A stretch of DNA of 19,797 bases from Sphingobacteriia bacterium (GCA_021151535.1 JAGKXC010000036.1:1-19797); one strand, 5' to 3'; counted from the first letter of the stretch, positions 8,045 to 15,995 are shown. The notes: generated from the sequence alone by a model not told the origin. Program-made: numbers and translations.

Positions 8045-9381
8045 ATGGCTCGCATACTGATAAAAAACGCCAACATTGTTACTGATAATAAAGTGTTTAT
8101 GGGCGATGTGTTGATTGATAATCAAATCATTGAAAGGATAGATGCTTCTATTTCCGATAGTTCCGCTACCGTGGTAGAGGCCCATGGTAAATATCTAATT
8201 CCTGGAATCATTGATGATCAAGTGCATTTTAGGGAGCCAGGTTTGACACATAAAGCAGATATTTTCACTGAAAGTAGGGCGGCTTTGGCGGGTGGTGTTA
8301 CTTCATTTATGGAAATGCCGAATGTAAATCCCCTTACTATTACGTTAAATTTGTTGGAACAAAAATATCAAATTGCAGAAAAGAATTCAGCTGTTAATTT
8401 TTCTTTTTATTAGGTGCTACAAACGATAATATTGAAGAAATTAAAAGAGTAAATCCTAAGAATGTTTGCGGAGTAAAAGTATTTATGGGGAGTTCTACTG
8501 GCGATATGTTAGTTGAAAAACAACGTGCTTTGGAGGAAATTTTTAGAGATTCTCCAACGCTTATCGCCACACATTGTGAATGTGAAACAAGGGTGAAGGA
8601 TAGACAGAAGGATTTTTTAAATCAATATGGGGAGAATATGGATCCCGCCATGCATCCTGTAATTCGTGATGAAGTTGCTTGTTATTTATCATCTTCGCTC
8701 GCTGTTGAATTGGCCAAACGTTATCTATCTCGTTTGCATGTTTTGCATATCACAACAGCCCTTGAATTAGGCTTGTTTGAAAATCAGACACCACTAAAAG
8801 ATAAAAAAATTACCGCCGAAGTTTGTGTGCATCACTTGCATTTTTCAGATGAAGATTATGCAACCAAGGGCAATTTGATCAAATGTAATCCGGCTGTAAA
8901 AACAGCAAAGGATAGGGAAGCTTTATGGAGTGGATTGGAATCAGGTTTGTTGGATGTAATTGCAACCGATCATGCGCCGCATACTTGGGAAGAGAAAATG
9001 CTGCCCACCGCCAAAAGTCCATCAGGTTTGCCGCTAGTTCAGCATTCATTGCAAATCATGATGCAGAAAGTGAAGGAAGGGAAGTTGAGTATTGAAACCA
9101 TGGTAGAGAAAATGTGCCATAATCCCGCCATTTGTTATCAGGTAGAAAAGCGTGGATTTATCAGGGAAGGTTATGCCGCCGATTTGGTGTTGTTATCAAA
9201 ATCGCCGTATACTGTAGAAAAATCCAACATTCTTTACAAATGCGGTTGGTCGCCATTTGAAAATGATACTTTTGATTATTCTATAGAGAAAGTTTGGGTG
9301 AATGGAAGCTTAGGATTTGATTCTAATATTGGCTTAACTGGCAATTTTGCAGGTCAGCGATTGTTGTTTGATCGCGATTAA
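8045..9381 (+). pseudogene. pyrC: Dihydroorotase interrupted by a single-base frameshift
   Basis: Dihydroorotase closes carbamoyl aspartate to dihydroorotate, the third step of pyrimidine synthesis. The 5' part (8045-8413) holds the amidohydrolase start, IIDDQVHFREPGLTHKAD and GGVTSFMEMPNVNP, then hits TAG at 8411 after SAVNFSFY. In the -1 frame the protein continues directly as LGATNDNIEEIKRVNPKN to a stop at 9381; the first ATG in that frame is at 8485. Joined, it makes 445 residues, the normal length, with THCE, LHVLHITTA and the catalytic Asp of VIATDHAPHTWEEK. Everything fits an intact enzyme with one T missing around 8410-8411, so either a sequence error or a recent mutation. The first His of the family HxH is Gln, which I believe is common in Bacteroidota members. 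ATG 8045 was chosen over upstream TTG codons that overlap a promoter box. Confidence 0.9.
8404..8413 (+). other. Frameshift site within pyrC
   Basis: Five T (8404-8408), A, then TT and AGG: zero frame reads Phe-Tyr-stop, while the -1 frame reads Leu-Gly from 8410. Inserting one T at 8410-8411 restores SFYLGATNDN, which is what dihydroorotases of this group show. It does not form a classic X XXY YYZ slippery heptamer. Confidence 0.85.
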
Positions 9382-9412
9382 TACTAAATAAATTCCTTGC
9401 AGCTTCCAGCTT

Positions 9413-9437
9413 CCAATAACAACTTCAGTTGAATTGG
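9413..9437. terminator. Weak bidirectional hairpin between convergent pyrC and DUF58 genes
   Basis: CCAAT pairs with ATTGG and, inside it, CAACT with AGTTG, separated by a small asymmetric internal loop and a very tight apical loop. It lies in the 59-base gap between two convergent stop codons and is followed by T-rich sequence on the plus strand, but lacks a GC-rich stem. Confidence 0.3.
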
Positions 9438-9440
9438 ATC

Positions 9441-10358
9441 TTATCTTCTTGAAAAGAAAGATTTAAAAACTTGTTCAATGGGTTGGGAAACATCGCAAGG
9501 ATGATAAGAAATTCCAAGGTTTTGTAAATCGTCTTTGGTGGTTTGTAGCCATTTTGATTGCGATTTTTGGTAAACTTGCTGAAACTCCCCAGGTAATAAT
9601 TTTAAGGATTCTCCTGTTTCTAAATCTATGAATTTTGTGGGTCGGTTATCCAATTGTAAATCTATTTCATCCTGGCGATGAAAGATGTGGAATAGCAGTA
9701 CTTCGCATTTTTTAAACCTTAGCAATGCTAAGGCTTTCCAAAATTGTTCTTTTTCTGCTTGTTGGGTGTTTTCATCCCATAACAAATCAGAAAAAATCAG
9801 TACCATGCTTCTTTGATGAATTTGTATAGCCATCTCTTCCAACGGAATACTGGCAGATTCATGGTTTTGTTGGTTGTTTTTTACTTTGTTTTGCCAATTC
9901 CAAAAGGGCTCTAGTTGAGCGGAGAATTGATGCCAGTGAGCCAATGTACTTTTGCAATTTTGCTTAAAATAAAAGCCATTTTCATCGAATAATTGCAGCG
10001 AAAACGCATCTTTTTGATGTTGGAAAATCAACGATAGCGCCGCAGCCGCTAAGGATTCAAATTTGATTTTCCATGGAGAGTTTTGCGGGTAAAACATGCT
10101 TTTTGATGTATCTACCCAAAAATAGGAGCGGAGATTAGTTTCTTCGTTGAATTGCTTGACGTACTTTTTGTCTGTTCGTGCCAATAATTTCCAATCCAAA
10201 TGTTTCACACTTTCACCCGGATTGTATGGTCTGTGTTCCGCAAATTCAACACTAAATCCATGAAATGGACTGTTATGCATGCCCGTAATAAAACCCTCTT
10301 TGGCCTTGCGAGCCAAAAATTCCAAATTGGAATAGGATTGTACTTCTTCAATTAACAT
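9441..10358 (-). CDS. DUF58 domain-containing protein (vWA-like)
   Basis: A 305-residue cytoplasmic protein of the DUF58 family. The family core is plain: FAEHRPYNPGESVKHLDWKL followed by ARTDKKYVKQFNEE, then a von Willebrand A-like domain starting at about residue 78 with a DxSxS metal-site motif (D83-T-S85-K-S87) and later VLIFSDLLWDE. No transmembrane segment is seen. DUF58 proteins usually sit with MoxR ATPases and BatA-type vWA proteins in a chaperone-like or stress/envelope system; no MoxR or Bat gene is in the window. It lies downstream of the trxA terminator, so it probably has its own promoter or is expressed by read-through. The molecular role of the family is not settled. Confidence 0.9.
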   Translation of the reverse strand: MLIEEVQSYSNLEFLARKAKEGFITGMHNSPFHGFSVEFAEHRPYNPGESVKHLDWKLLARTDKKYVKQFNEETNLRSYFWVDTSKSMFYPQNSPWKIKFESLAAAALSLIFQHQKDAFSLQLFDENGFYFKQNCKSTLAHWHQFSAQLEPFWNWQNKVKNNQQNHESASIPLEEMAIQIHQRSMVLIFSDLLWDENTQQAEKEQFWKALALLRFKKCEVLLFHIFHRQDEIDLQLDNRPTKFIDLETGESLKLLPGEFQQVYQKSQSKWLQTTKDDLQNLGISYHPCDVSQPIEQVFKSFFSRR

Positions 10359-10371
10359 AACGGTATAGACA

Positions 10372-10405
10372 TAAAAAAAGGGGAGTTGGTATTCAACTCC
10401 CCTTT
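10372..10405 (-). terminator. Rho-independent terminator of trxA
   Basis: Bases 10377-10388 pair perfectly with 10394-10405 (12 pairs, core GGGGAGTTG/CAACTCCCC) around the loop GTATT. Read on the minus strand the stem is followed by a run of seven T (10372-10379 region) and starts 14 bases after the trxA stop. This is the clearest intrinsic terminator in the window. It separates trxA from the downstream DUF58 gene. Confidence 0.85.
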
Positions 10406-10419
10406 ATATTTTCCTGAAA

Positions 10420-10737
10420 TTATAATTGAGCCTCGATTTTAGAAGCAATCATTCCCTTTGGAACCGCTCCAACAATTTTGTCAACCACTTCGCCACCTTT
10501 GAAAATTAACAAAGTTGGGATGTTTCTTACGCCATAGTTCATCGCGATATCTGGATTCTCGTCTACGTTTACTTTTCCAATAACTGCTTTGCCTTCATAT
10601 TCATGAGACAATTCTTCAACTACTGGTCCAATCATGCGGCAAGGACCGCACCATTCAGCCCAAAAATCTACCAATACAGGTTGGTTAGAGCTCAATACGG
10701 TTTCCTGAAAATTGCTGGTTGTGAAAGTTTGTGCCAT
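10420..10737 (-). CDS. trxA: Thioredoxin
   Basis: A 105-residue cytoplasmic disulfide reductase. The redox centre WCGPC is at residues 29-33 within VLVDFWAEWCGPCRMIGPVV. Downstream VNVDENPDIAMNYGVRNIPTLLIFKGGE contains the conserved cis-proline (IPT), and VDKIVGAVPK matches the usual C-terminal part. Length and motifs are those of canonical thioredoxin 1; there is no signal peptide, so it acts in the cytoplasm, reduced by thioredoxin reductase (not in the window). It follows the TIGR02757 gene by 77 bases and is followed by a strong hairpin terminator. A near-consensus -7 box (TAAATTCG, minus strand, 10764-10771) suggests it may also be transcribed alone. Confidence 0.97.
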   Translation of the reverse strand: MAQTFTTSNFQETVLSSNQPVLVDFWAEWCGPCRMIGPVVEELSHEYEGKAVIGKVNVDENPDIAMNYGVRNIPTLLIFKGGEVVDKIVGAVPKGMIASKIEAQL

Positions 10738-10763
10738 TTTATTTAAAATAATTTAATTGATTA

Positions 10764-10771
10764 CGAATTTA
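10764..10771 (-). promoter_or_regulatory. Possible -7 box TAAATTCG for trxA
   Basis: One mismatch from TAnnTTTG on the minus strand, 26 bases before the trxA ATG, in the 77-base AT-rich gap after the TIGR02757 gene. The same octamer precedes dnaE. Confidence 0.35.
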
Positions 10772-10814
10772 CAAGTTTCCCAATTTTGAATGAAAAGGAA
10801 TTATCCATAGTTCT

Positions 10815-11618
10815 TCACATTCCTAATTGTTTTTTCTTCATCTCAATTCCTGTTCCAAATAAAGCATAATCCATTTTGGCCGGATCTTCTGGTAAAATCG
10901 ACTGCATTTTTGACGTTAATGACACACAATTCTGCCAATCTGCCACTTCTTTGTCTATTAATTTCAATTCCTTCGCTACCCGAATCACATGAACATCCAA
11001 AGGAAGATGCAAGTCTTTTGCATCTATTTGATTCCAAATACCAAAATCAACGGGCGATTTTTGCCTGACCATCCATCGTAAATACATGTTGATTCGTTTG
11101 CAAGCACTATTTTTTACAACACTAGAGACATGTTTTTCGGTTCTTTTGGGATGTTCGCCCAAAAAGAAATTGTTCCTAAAATTCCTCAAGTAAATCTGCA
11201 TTCGATCGCCTGAATTAATAACTTCTTCTACGCTATCGCCCTGAATAAAAGCGTTTTCTAAAGAAGTATTCTCGCGATAAAATTCATGAAAAAAGGAGAG
11301 GAAGTAACCCAAGTCTTCCGGATTGAAAGTCCTGTGCACAAATTTCGCTAACTGCTTGTTTTGAAATTGAGTATGCCAATTTTCTACAAAATCATAGGGC
11401 GATTCACCCATAATCAAACGCAATTTCTCTGCGCTGTTAATGATGCTTTTTCTGGCGCCCCAACTTATGGTTGCCACAATAAAACCGAATATTTCAATAT
11501 CCTTTGGATCTGAATAATGATGAACAACGCCTATGGGATCATCGGCGATAAAGCCTGAATTTTCGTAAAAATCAGCGCTTTCAAGCAGGAAATTGGCCAA
11601 AGATGGCTCAACTAACAT
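10815..11618 (-). CDS. TIGR02757 family protein (DUF2400)
   Basis: A 267-residue member of a sporadically distributed family of unknown function. The family start (LESADFYENSGFIADDPIG, followed by IFGFIVATISWGARKSI) is recognisable. The C-terminal part contains RWMVRQKSPVDFGIW and then LPLDVHVIRVAKELKLI with Asp208, followed by PAKMDYALFGTGI. This arrangement resembles the helix-hairpin-helix DNA glycosylase fold, in which an Asp in a (V/L)D(T/V)HV segment is catalytic; a base-excision role is my inference. No signal peptide or membrane segment. Its start is three bases after the stop of the cystathionine gamma-synthase gene, so the two are very probably cotranscribed and translationally coupled. 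Confidence 0.87.
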   Translation of the reverse strand: MLVEPSLANFLLESADFYENSGFIADDPIGVVHHYSDPKDIEIFGFIVATISWGARKSIINSAEKLRLIMGESPYDFVENWHTQFQNKQLAKFVHRTFNPEDLGYFLSFFHEFYRENTSLENAFIQGDSVEEVINSGDRMQIYLRNFRNNFFLGEHPKRTEKHVSSVVKNSACKRINMYLRWMVRQKSPVDFGIWNQIDAKDLHLPLDVHVIRVAKELKLIDKEVADWQNCVSLTSKMQSILPEDPAKMDYALFGTGIEMKKKQLGM

Positions 11619-11621
11619 GGA

Positions 11622-12791
11622 TTAAACCAAATTTACCGCGTCTAGAGCTTTTGAAAGGTCTGCAACCAAATCGTCGATGTGCTCAATGCCCACACTCAAA
11701 CGAATCAAACTGTCTTTCAAACCATTGGCTTCTCTTTCAGCTTTAGGGATCGATGCGTGCGTCATGGTAGCAGGATGACCTACCAAACTTTCAACTCCGC
11801 CCAAACTTTCTGCCAATGAGAACAATTGCGTAGCTTTTAAAAACTGCATAGCGGCTTCTACTGAATCACTTTTTAACGTGAAGCTAATCATACCACCAAA
11901 ATCGTTCATTTGTTTTTTGGCAACTGCATGGTTGGTATGAGACTCAAAACCAGGCCAATATACTTCGCCTACTTTGGGGTGATTTTTTAACCAATGCGCG
12001 ATCACCTTTCCGTTTTCGCAATGTCTTTGCATACGAATATGTAAAGTTTTTAATCCGCGTAAAACCAAGAAACAATCCATTGGGCCTGGAGTGGCTCCAC
12101 ATGAATTTTGAATGAATGCCAACTGATCTCTCAAAGTATCGCTTGATGTACACAAAACGCCCATTACCACATCTGAATGACCATTCAAATATTTGGTGGC
12201 TGAATGCATCACAATATCAGCACCCAAACTACCCGGTAGCTGCAAATACGGAGATGCAAAAGTGTTGTCGACAACAATGGTTGCCCCAACGCTTTTACCA
12301 ATCGTTGCAACTGCTTCAATATCAATGATTCTTAATAATGGATTGGTAGGAGTTTCTACCCAAACCATTTTTGTGTTTCCATTAACCGCATTCTTTACTG
12401 CATCCAAATCCGCCATGTTTACGAATTTGAAGTTGATGCCATAAGGTTGGAAAATCTTTGTAAAAATTCTATAAGTACCTCCGTACAAATCGTTGGTAGC
12501 TACCACTTCATCGCCCGGTTTTAATAACTTCATGCATGCATCAATTGAGCCCATGCCGGTGCTGAAACACAAGCCATGTTTCATTCCTTCCAATGCCGCT
12601 AAATTCTTTTGAAGTACGTCGCGAGTAGGATTTTGTGTGCGTGCATATTCGTATCCTTTATGATCACCAGGCGCAGCTTGAACATAAGTGCTGGTTTGAA
12701 AAATAGGTGTCATGATTGCCCCTGTAGTTGGATCTGGTTCAATACCAGCATGCAATACAAGCGTTTCGATATTCTTTGTGCTCAATTCCAT
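11622..12791 (-). CDS. Cystathionine gamma-synthase / gamma-lyase family PLP enzyme
   Basis: A 389-residue PLP-dependent trans-sulfuration enzyme. Landmarks: YEYARTQNPTRDVLQKNLA, the active-site tyrosine/glycine loop FSTGMGSIDA, NDLYGGTYRIF, VWVETPTNPLL, the PLP aspartate in VVDNTFASPY, and the Schiff-base lysine K200 in MHSATKYLNGHSDVVMG. The C-terminal SLAESLGGVESLVGHPATMTH is typical. Sequence alone does not separate gamma-synthase (metB, methionine synthesis) from gamma-lyase (cysteine from cystathionine), so I give no symbol. The gene sits 58 bases after purN and three before the TIGR02757 gene. A TAATTTCG box and a small hairpin lie just upstream, so it may have its own promoter. Confidence 0.94.
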   Translation of the reverse strand: MELSTKNIETLVLHAGIEPDPTTGAIMTPIFQTSTYVQAAPGDHKGYEYARTQNPTRDVLQKNLAALEGMKHGLCFSTGMGSIDACMKLLKPGDEVVATNDLYGGTYRIFTKIFQPYGINFKFVNMADLDAVKNAVNGNTKMVWVETPTNPLLRIIDIEAVATIGKSVGATIVVDNTFASPYLQLPGSLGADIVMHSATKYLNGHSDVVMGVLCTSSDTLRDQLAFIQNSCGATPGPMDCFLVLRGLKTLHIRMQRHCENGKVIAHWLKNHPKVGEVYWPGFESHTNHAVAKKQMNDFGGMISFTLKSDSVEAAMQFLKATQLFSLAESLGGVESLVGHPATMTHASIPKAEREANGLKDSLIRLSVGIEHIDDLVADLSKALDAVNLV

Positions 12792-12798
12792 ACACCAA

Positions 12799-12806
12799 CG
12801 AAATTA
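12799..12806 (-). promoter_or_regulatory. Possible -7 box TAATTTCG for the cystathionine gamma-synthase gene
   Basis: One mismatch from TAnnTTTG on the minus strand, seven bases before the ATG. It overlaps the right edge of a seven-pair hairpin (12803-12823, loop 12810-12816), which lies in the 58-base gap after purN and has no following U tract on the minus strand, so it is not a good terminator. Confidence 0.35.
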
Positions 12807-12849
12807 AGCTTTCTTTGCTTAATCCGCTGAACAATCAATCCACAATCCG

Positions 12850-13440
12850 CTACAATTGTTGTAAAACACTATCAACAACCGCCGGGAAATGCGCACCCTC
12901 CAATTGATGGATCTTTTCAGCAACATCTGATGCCGTATCGCCATTTTCCACTTTACAAGAGAATTGGGCGATAATATTTCCTTCATCGTAATGTTCGTTT
13001 ACCCAATGAACGGTTATGCCTGTTTCAGTTTCGCCCTGCGCAACTACAGCTTCATGTACGTGCATTCCATACATGCCTTTTCCACCAAATTTTGGTAACA
13101 ATGCCGGATGCAAATTGATTACTTTACCCTTTGATTGGGCGATCAAGAAGTCTGGAAATTTCCATAAAAATCCAGCCAATACGATCAAATCGGCATTGTA
13201 TTTACCCACCAATTCCAACATGGAATCACTGTTTTTCCAATGTTCACGGTTGAAAATCTCACATGGTATTCCTAATCTATCCGCTCTTTCAATCACCCCA
13301 GCATGAGCATTGTTGGTTAAAATGCCAACGATTTCCACTCTTCCTTCTCCGCGCAATTCTTTTTCCCGAAAGTAACGAACGATGTTCTCCGCATTGCTGC
13401 CACTACCACTGGCGAAAATTAAAATTCTGTAAGCCGACAT
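12850..13440 (-). CDS. purN: Phosphoribosylglycinamide formyltransferase (GAR transformylase 1)
   Basis: Transfers a formyl group from 10-formyltetrahydrofolate to GAR, the third step of purine synthesis, in the cytoplasm. The 196-residue protein has the N-terminal phosphate loop FASGSGSNAENIV, the folate-site LIVLAGFLWKFPDFLI and the catalytic residues Asn109 and His111 (INLHPALLPKFGGKGMYG) and Asp152 (EHYDEGNIIAQ), at the same spacing as in E. coli PurN (N106, H108, D144). Its ATG is eight bases past the stop of the DUF4837 gene, an operon-like spacing although no functional link is obvious. No other pur gene is in the window. Confidence 0.96.
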   Translation of the reverse strand: MSAYRILIFASGSGSNAENIVRYFREKELRGEGRVEIVGILTNNAHAGVIERADRLGIPCEIFNREHWKNSDSMLELVGKYNADLIVLAGFLWKFPDFLIAQSKGKVINLHPALLPKFGGKGMYGMHVHEAVVAQGETETGITVHWVNEHYDEGNIIAQFSCKVENGDTASDVAEKIHQLEGAHFPAVVDSVLQQL

Positions 13441-13448
13441 TGGGTTGA

Positions 13449-14609
13449 TTATAATGTTTTTGCAGATAAAACATAACGCGTTAATTCACGCATCATTTGG
13501 GTTCTAGGTTGATTGGGGGCAAATAAGAATCCATCTACAACAATGGTTCTATCATGGGCTTTATCTAAAATGTATTGGCGAATAAATGGCCCTCTACGGG
13601 TAGTATTTAACTCCGAATACCAACCTTGCAACACCAATCTTTCTTCAGAGTTCTTTACTATTTTTATAGGGAAGGAGCCACTTCGGGTTACTTCAACCCA
13701 GCCACCTTCTTCGTTTCGTAACCATCTTTTAGTGGTTTTATTTCTTTCTGCTACCAACGAATCTAAAGTCCAATTTCTAGGATCAAAAAACGGTTTTATT
13801 TGGATGAGGATATTGGAATGGGATTGGGGCGATTCGTTTCTGAACCATAGTATTTTTCCTTCTTCATCGCTTTTTTCCATTGCCATATTAAAATTATAAG
13901 CAAGTGGAACATCGATGCTGTATTTATCGTTAAGCGTGGTTTTAACCAAACTATCTCGAAAACTAGATTCTCCCATTAAACTTCGGCAACTTTGTGAAAA
14001 TTCTAATTTCAAAAGTTGATCTTCTAGTTGTTTGCCAATTGAATTAATTTCAGCGGCACAATTTTTTCCTTCACATGGGAATTCTACCACCAGTTGATTT
14101 TTACACCATACATCTTCATACACCAAAATAGTTTTGGAGGTTTGTGTAGTTGAATTGCTTAAAACGATAGTTTTTGCGGGAGTTTGACTGTGTAATTTTT
14201 CAATTATTTCCGCAGCCTCACTGCTTAATTTTTTGCCTTTTTCCTCAGTATAAACCAATATGAATGGTGAATTCTGTTGGTTTAATACCACATTGCCAGT
14301 TGCTTCCATGGATTCAACAAACGATTTCGGCTCAACCACATCGTAAATGAATAATGGATCGTAAGGATTGCTGAGTTCTGGCTTTTCGTAAGTGTAAAGA
14401 AGACTGTCTACTTGCCACAATGTGTTCATATAAGCATTGAGCACCGGCGATTCTGTTTCGCTGTGTTCCGTAGCGTCAATTACCAATATTTTACCTGCTT
14501 CGGCATTGGCAAACCCATCGGGATTGTTGTTTTTATTTTTGTTACAAGAAGAAAATACAATTGCAATTCCTGCAATAATTTGAAATAATCGGAAATTACG
14601 AATGAACAT
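13449..14609 (-). CDS. DUF4837 family lipoprotein
   Basis: A 386-residue predicted lipoprotein of the Bacteroidota-specific DUF4837 family. The N-terminus has basic residues, a hydrophobic stretch IIAGIAIVF and a lipobox-like FSSC with Cys22, followed by a polar Asn/Lys-rich linker, so it should be exported and lipid-anchored. Family features include FFDPRNWTLDSLVAERNKTTKRW, the central RGPFIRQYILDKAHDRTIVVDGFLFAPNQPRTQMMRELTR segment near the end (given here in part only as GPFIRQYILDKAHDR and VVDGFLFAPN). I chose ATG 14609; the TTG 12 bases earlier is unlikely. It lies between the lytic transglycosylase and purN; function is unknown, but the neighbour suggests the cell envelope. Confidence 0.85.
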   Translation of the reverse strand: MFIRNFRLFQIIAGIAIVFSSCNKNKNNNPDGFANAEAGKILVIDATEHSETESPVLNAYMNTLWQVDSLLYTYEKPELSNPYDPLFIYDVVEPKSFVESMEATGNVVLNQQNSPFILVYTEEKGKKLSSEAAEIIEKLHSQTPAKTIVLSNSTTQTSKTILVYEDVWCKNQLVVEFPCEGKNCAAEINSIGKQLEDQLLKLEFSQSCRSLMGESSFRDSLVKTTLNDKYSIDVPLAYNFNMAMEKSDEEGKILWFRNESPQSHSNILIQIKPFFDPRNWTLDSLVAERNKTTKRWLRNEEGGWVEVTRSGSFPIKIVKNSEERLVLQGWYSELNTTRRGPFIRQYILDKAHDRTIVVDGFLFAPNQPRTQMMRELTRYVLSAKTL

Positions 14610-14672
14610 AGTTATTACCAATGATGAAAAAAATAAAGTAAAAGCAGAGAGGCAATTAACAAACTTTTGGTA

Positions 14673-15914
14673 TCATCGCTTTTTGCGAATAACCAATTTT
14701 TGACCTGCTCGCAATCGATCGGAACGCAAGTTATTCCAAGATTTTATTTGAGCCACAGTTACTCCATGTTTTCTGGCGATGTAGGAAAGTGTTTGTCCAC
14801 TTTTTACCGTGTGAATCGTTTTATAACTTCCTACAGCTGGTTTGTGTGCCGCTGCATTTGAACTTGAAGTATTGTATCGCGTTGCAGAGGTAGTTGTAGG
14901 GTAGCCTGTGTATTGATAGCGCGCATAGCTGTAAGCGCTATCTGAAGTTCTGATGAACGACATACTGGCTTGGTATGGCAATAAGATTACGCTATTTGTA
15001 GCCAATCCAGCATTGCCATTCAATAGTTCTTGGTTTAATTTAATTACTTGAGCATCAGTGCCTAAGTACTGAGAAATCTTCTGAATATGCAATGTTGAAT
15101 CAATTCTGGTAGGAGCTAAAACTTCACTTTGCATGTTGTGTAGCAAGTTTTGTCCTTTCTCAGTGAAATTCAATATGTAGGCTACAGCGATGAATTTTGG
15201 AACATAGTTTTGGGTTTCTTGCGGCAAGAATCGTAAGATCTCCCAGAAATCGGTTTTTCCACCGCTTCGGTTTATGGCTTTTTTGATGTTTCCAGGACCA
15301 CAATTATAAGAGGCAATAGACATTAACCAATTGTTAAACAATGATTGAGAATTGATAAAGTATTCGCAAGCCTTTTCAGTAGAAGTGATGATGCTCTTTC
15401 TTTCATCTACGGGAAATCCAACACGCATTCCCATTAATTTACCTGTGTAAGGCATGAATTGCCATAATCCTGTAGCTCCACACCATGAAACAGCACTGGG
15501 GTTTAAGTTGGATTCGATAACTGAAACATATTTTAATTCAGTTGGTAAGTTGTAACGATCAAGAATTTCCTCAAAAATGGGGAAGTAAGTTTTCATTCTC
15601 TCGTGCAACATGTTGAAGTATTCATCGCCATAACTTAAAAAATAGCGAATGTGTTTTTCAACCATGGGATGATATTCAAAAGGAATTGTGCTACCCAATA
15701 ATTGCATTTTTCTTTCGAAATCTGCTCCATTTCTGTACATGGCATCCTCTGCTCCAGCGGGTGAATGACTAGGAATACTGCTGTACAATTGGTGGGTAAG
15801 ACTATCAATTCTGTGAATGTTATTGTCGTTAACAGGATTAATAGGCGCTTGAGCGTAAGAAGCTCCCTCAGTTAAAAGGAACCCGATTGCCAACGTCCAG
15901 TGTAATAATCTCAT
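14673..15914 (-). CDS. Lytic murein transglycosylase with LysM domain (MltD-like)
   Basis: A 413-residue exported peptidoglycan lyase that cleaves the MurNAc-GlcNAc bond. A signal peptide spans about residues 1-23, with probable cleavage after SYAQA. The SLT domain follows: LPTELKYVSVIESNLNPSAV has the catalytic Glu134, then CGATGLWQFMPYTGKLMG, SIASYNCGPGNIKKAI and PQETQNYVPKFIAVAYIL, the conserved order of family 1 transglycosylases. A Ser/Thr/Tyr/Ala-rich linker leads to one LysM peptidoglycan-binding domain at about 364-413 (HTVKSGQTLSYIARKHGVTV, ending LRAGQKLVI). E. coli MltD is a lipoprotein with two LysM modules; here there is no lipobox and only one. It heads the minus-strand gene set, with a promoter box right before the start. 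Confidence 0.94.
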   Translation of the reverse strand: MRLLHWTLAIGFLLTEGASYAQAPINPVNDNNIHRIDSLTHQLYSSIPSHSPAGAEDAMYRNGADFERKMQLLGSTIPFEYHPMVEKHIRYFLSYGDEYFNMLHERMKTYFPIFEEILDRYNLPTELKYVSVIESNLNPSAVSWCGATGLWQFMPYTGKLMGMRVGFPVDERKSIITSTEKACEYFINSQSLFNNWLMSIASYNCGPGNIKKAINRSGGKTDFWEILRFLPQETQNYVPKFIAVAYILNFTEKGQNLLHNMQSEVLAPTRIDSTLHIQKISQYLGTDAQVIKLNQELLNGNAGLATNSVILLPYQASMSFIRTSDSAYSYARYQYTGYPTTTSATRYNTSSSNAAAHKPAVGSYKTIHTVKSGQTLSYIARKHGVTVAQIKSWNNLRSDRLRAGQKLVIRKKR

Positions 15915-15920
15915 ATTTTA

Positions 15921-15928
15921 CAAATATA
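15921..15928 (-). promoter_or_regulatory. -7 box TATATTTG for the lytic transglycosylase gene
   Basis: An exact TAnnTTTG match on the minus strand only six bases before the ATG, implying a nearly leaderless message for the first gene of the array. A TTTG lies 27 bases upstream (15956-15959), longer than usual spacing. Confidence 0.55.
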
Positions 15929-15995
15929 ACTGATTTTAAGGAGTTTTATTGTATGCAAATACTGCGCCAAAGCCTTATTGGGCTTGAGAATTGTG

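Noticed and set aside
8402..8413. Programmed -1 ribosomal frameshift in pyrC
   Set aside because: The sequence before the stop does not fit X XXY YYZ, no obvious downstream pseudoknot was found, and dihydroorotase is not known to need recoding; a one-base error or mutation is simpler.
9398..9414. Tandem AGCTTCC repeat
   Set aside because: Only two seven-base copies; too short to suggest a mobile element or attachment site.
12803..12823. Hairpin between purN and the CGS gene as a terminator
   Set aside because: AT-rich seven-pair stem with no U tract on the minus strand, and it overlaps a promoter-like box.
13513..13899. 128-residue open frame opposite the DUF4837 gene
   Set aside because: Fully overlaps a recognised family in the other strand and shows no motif or promoter.
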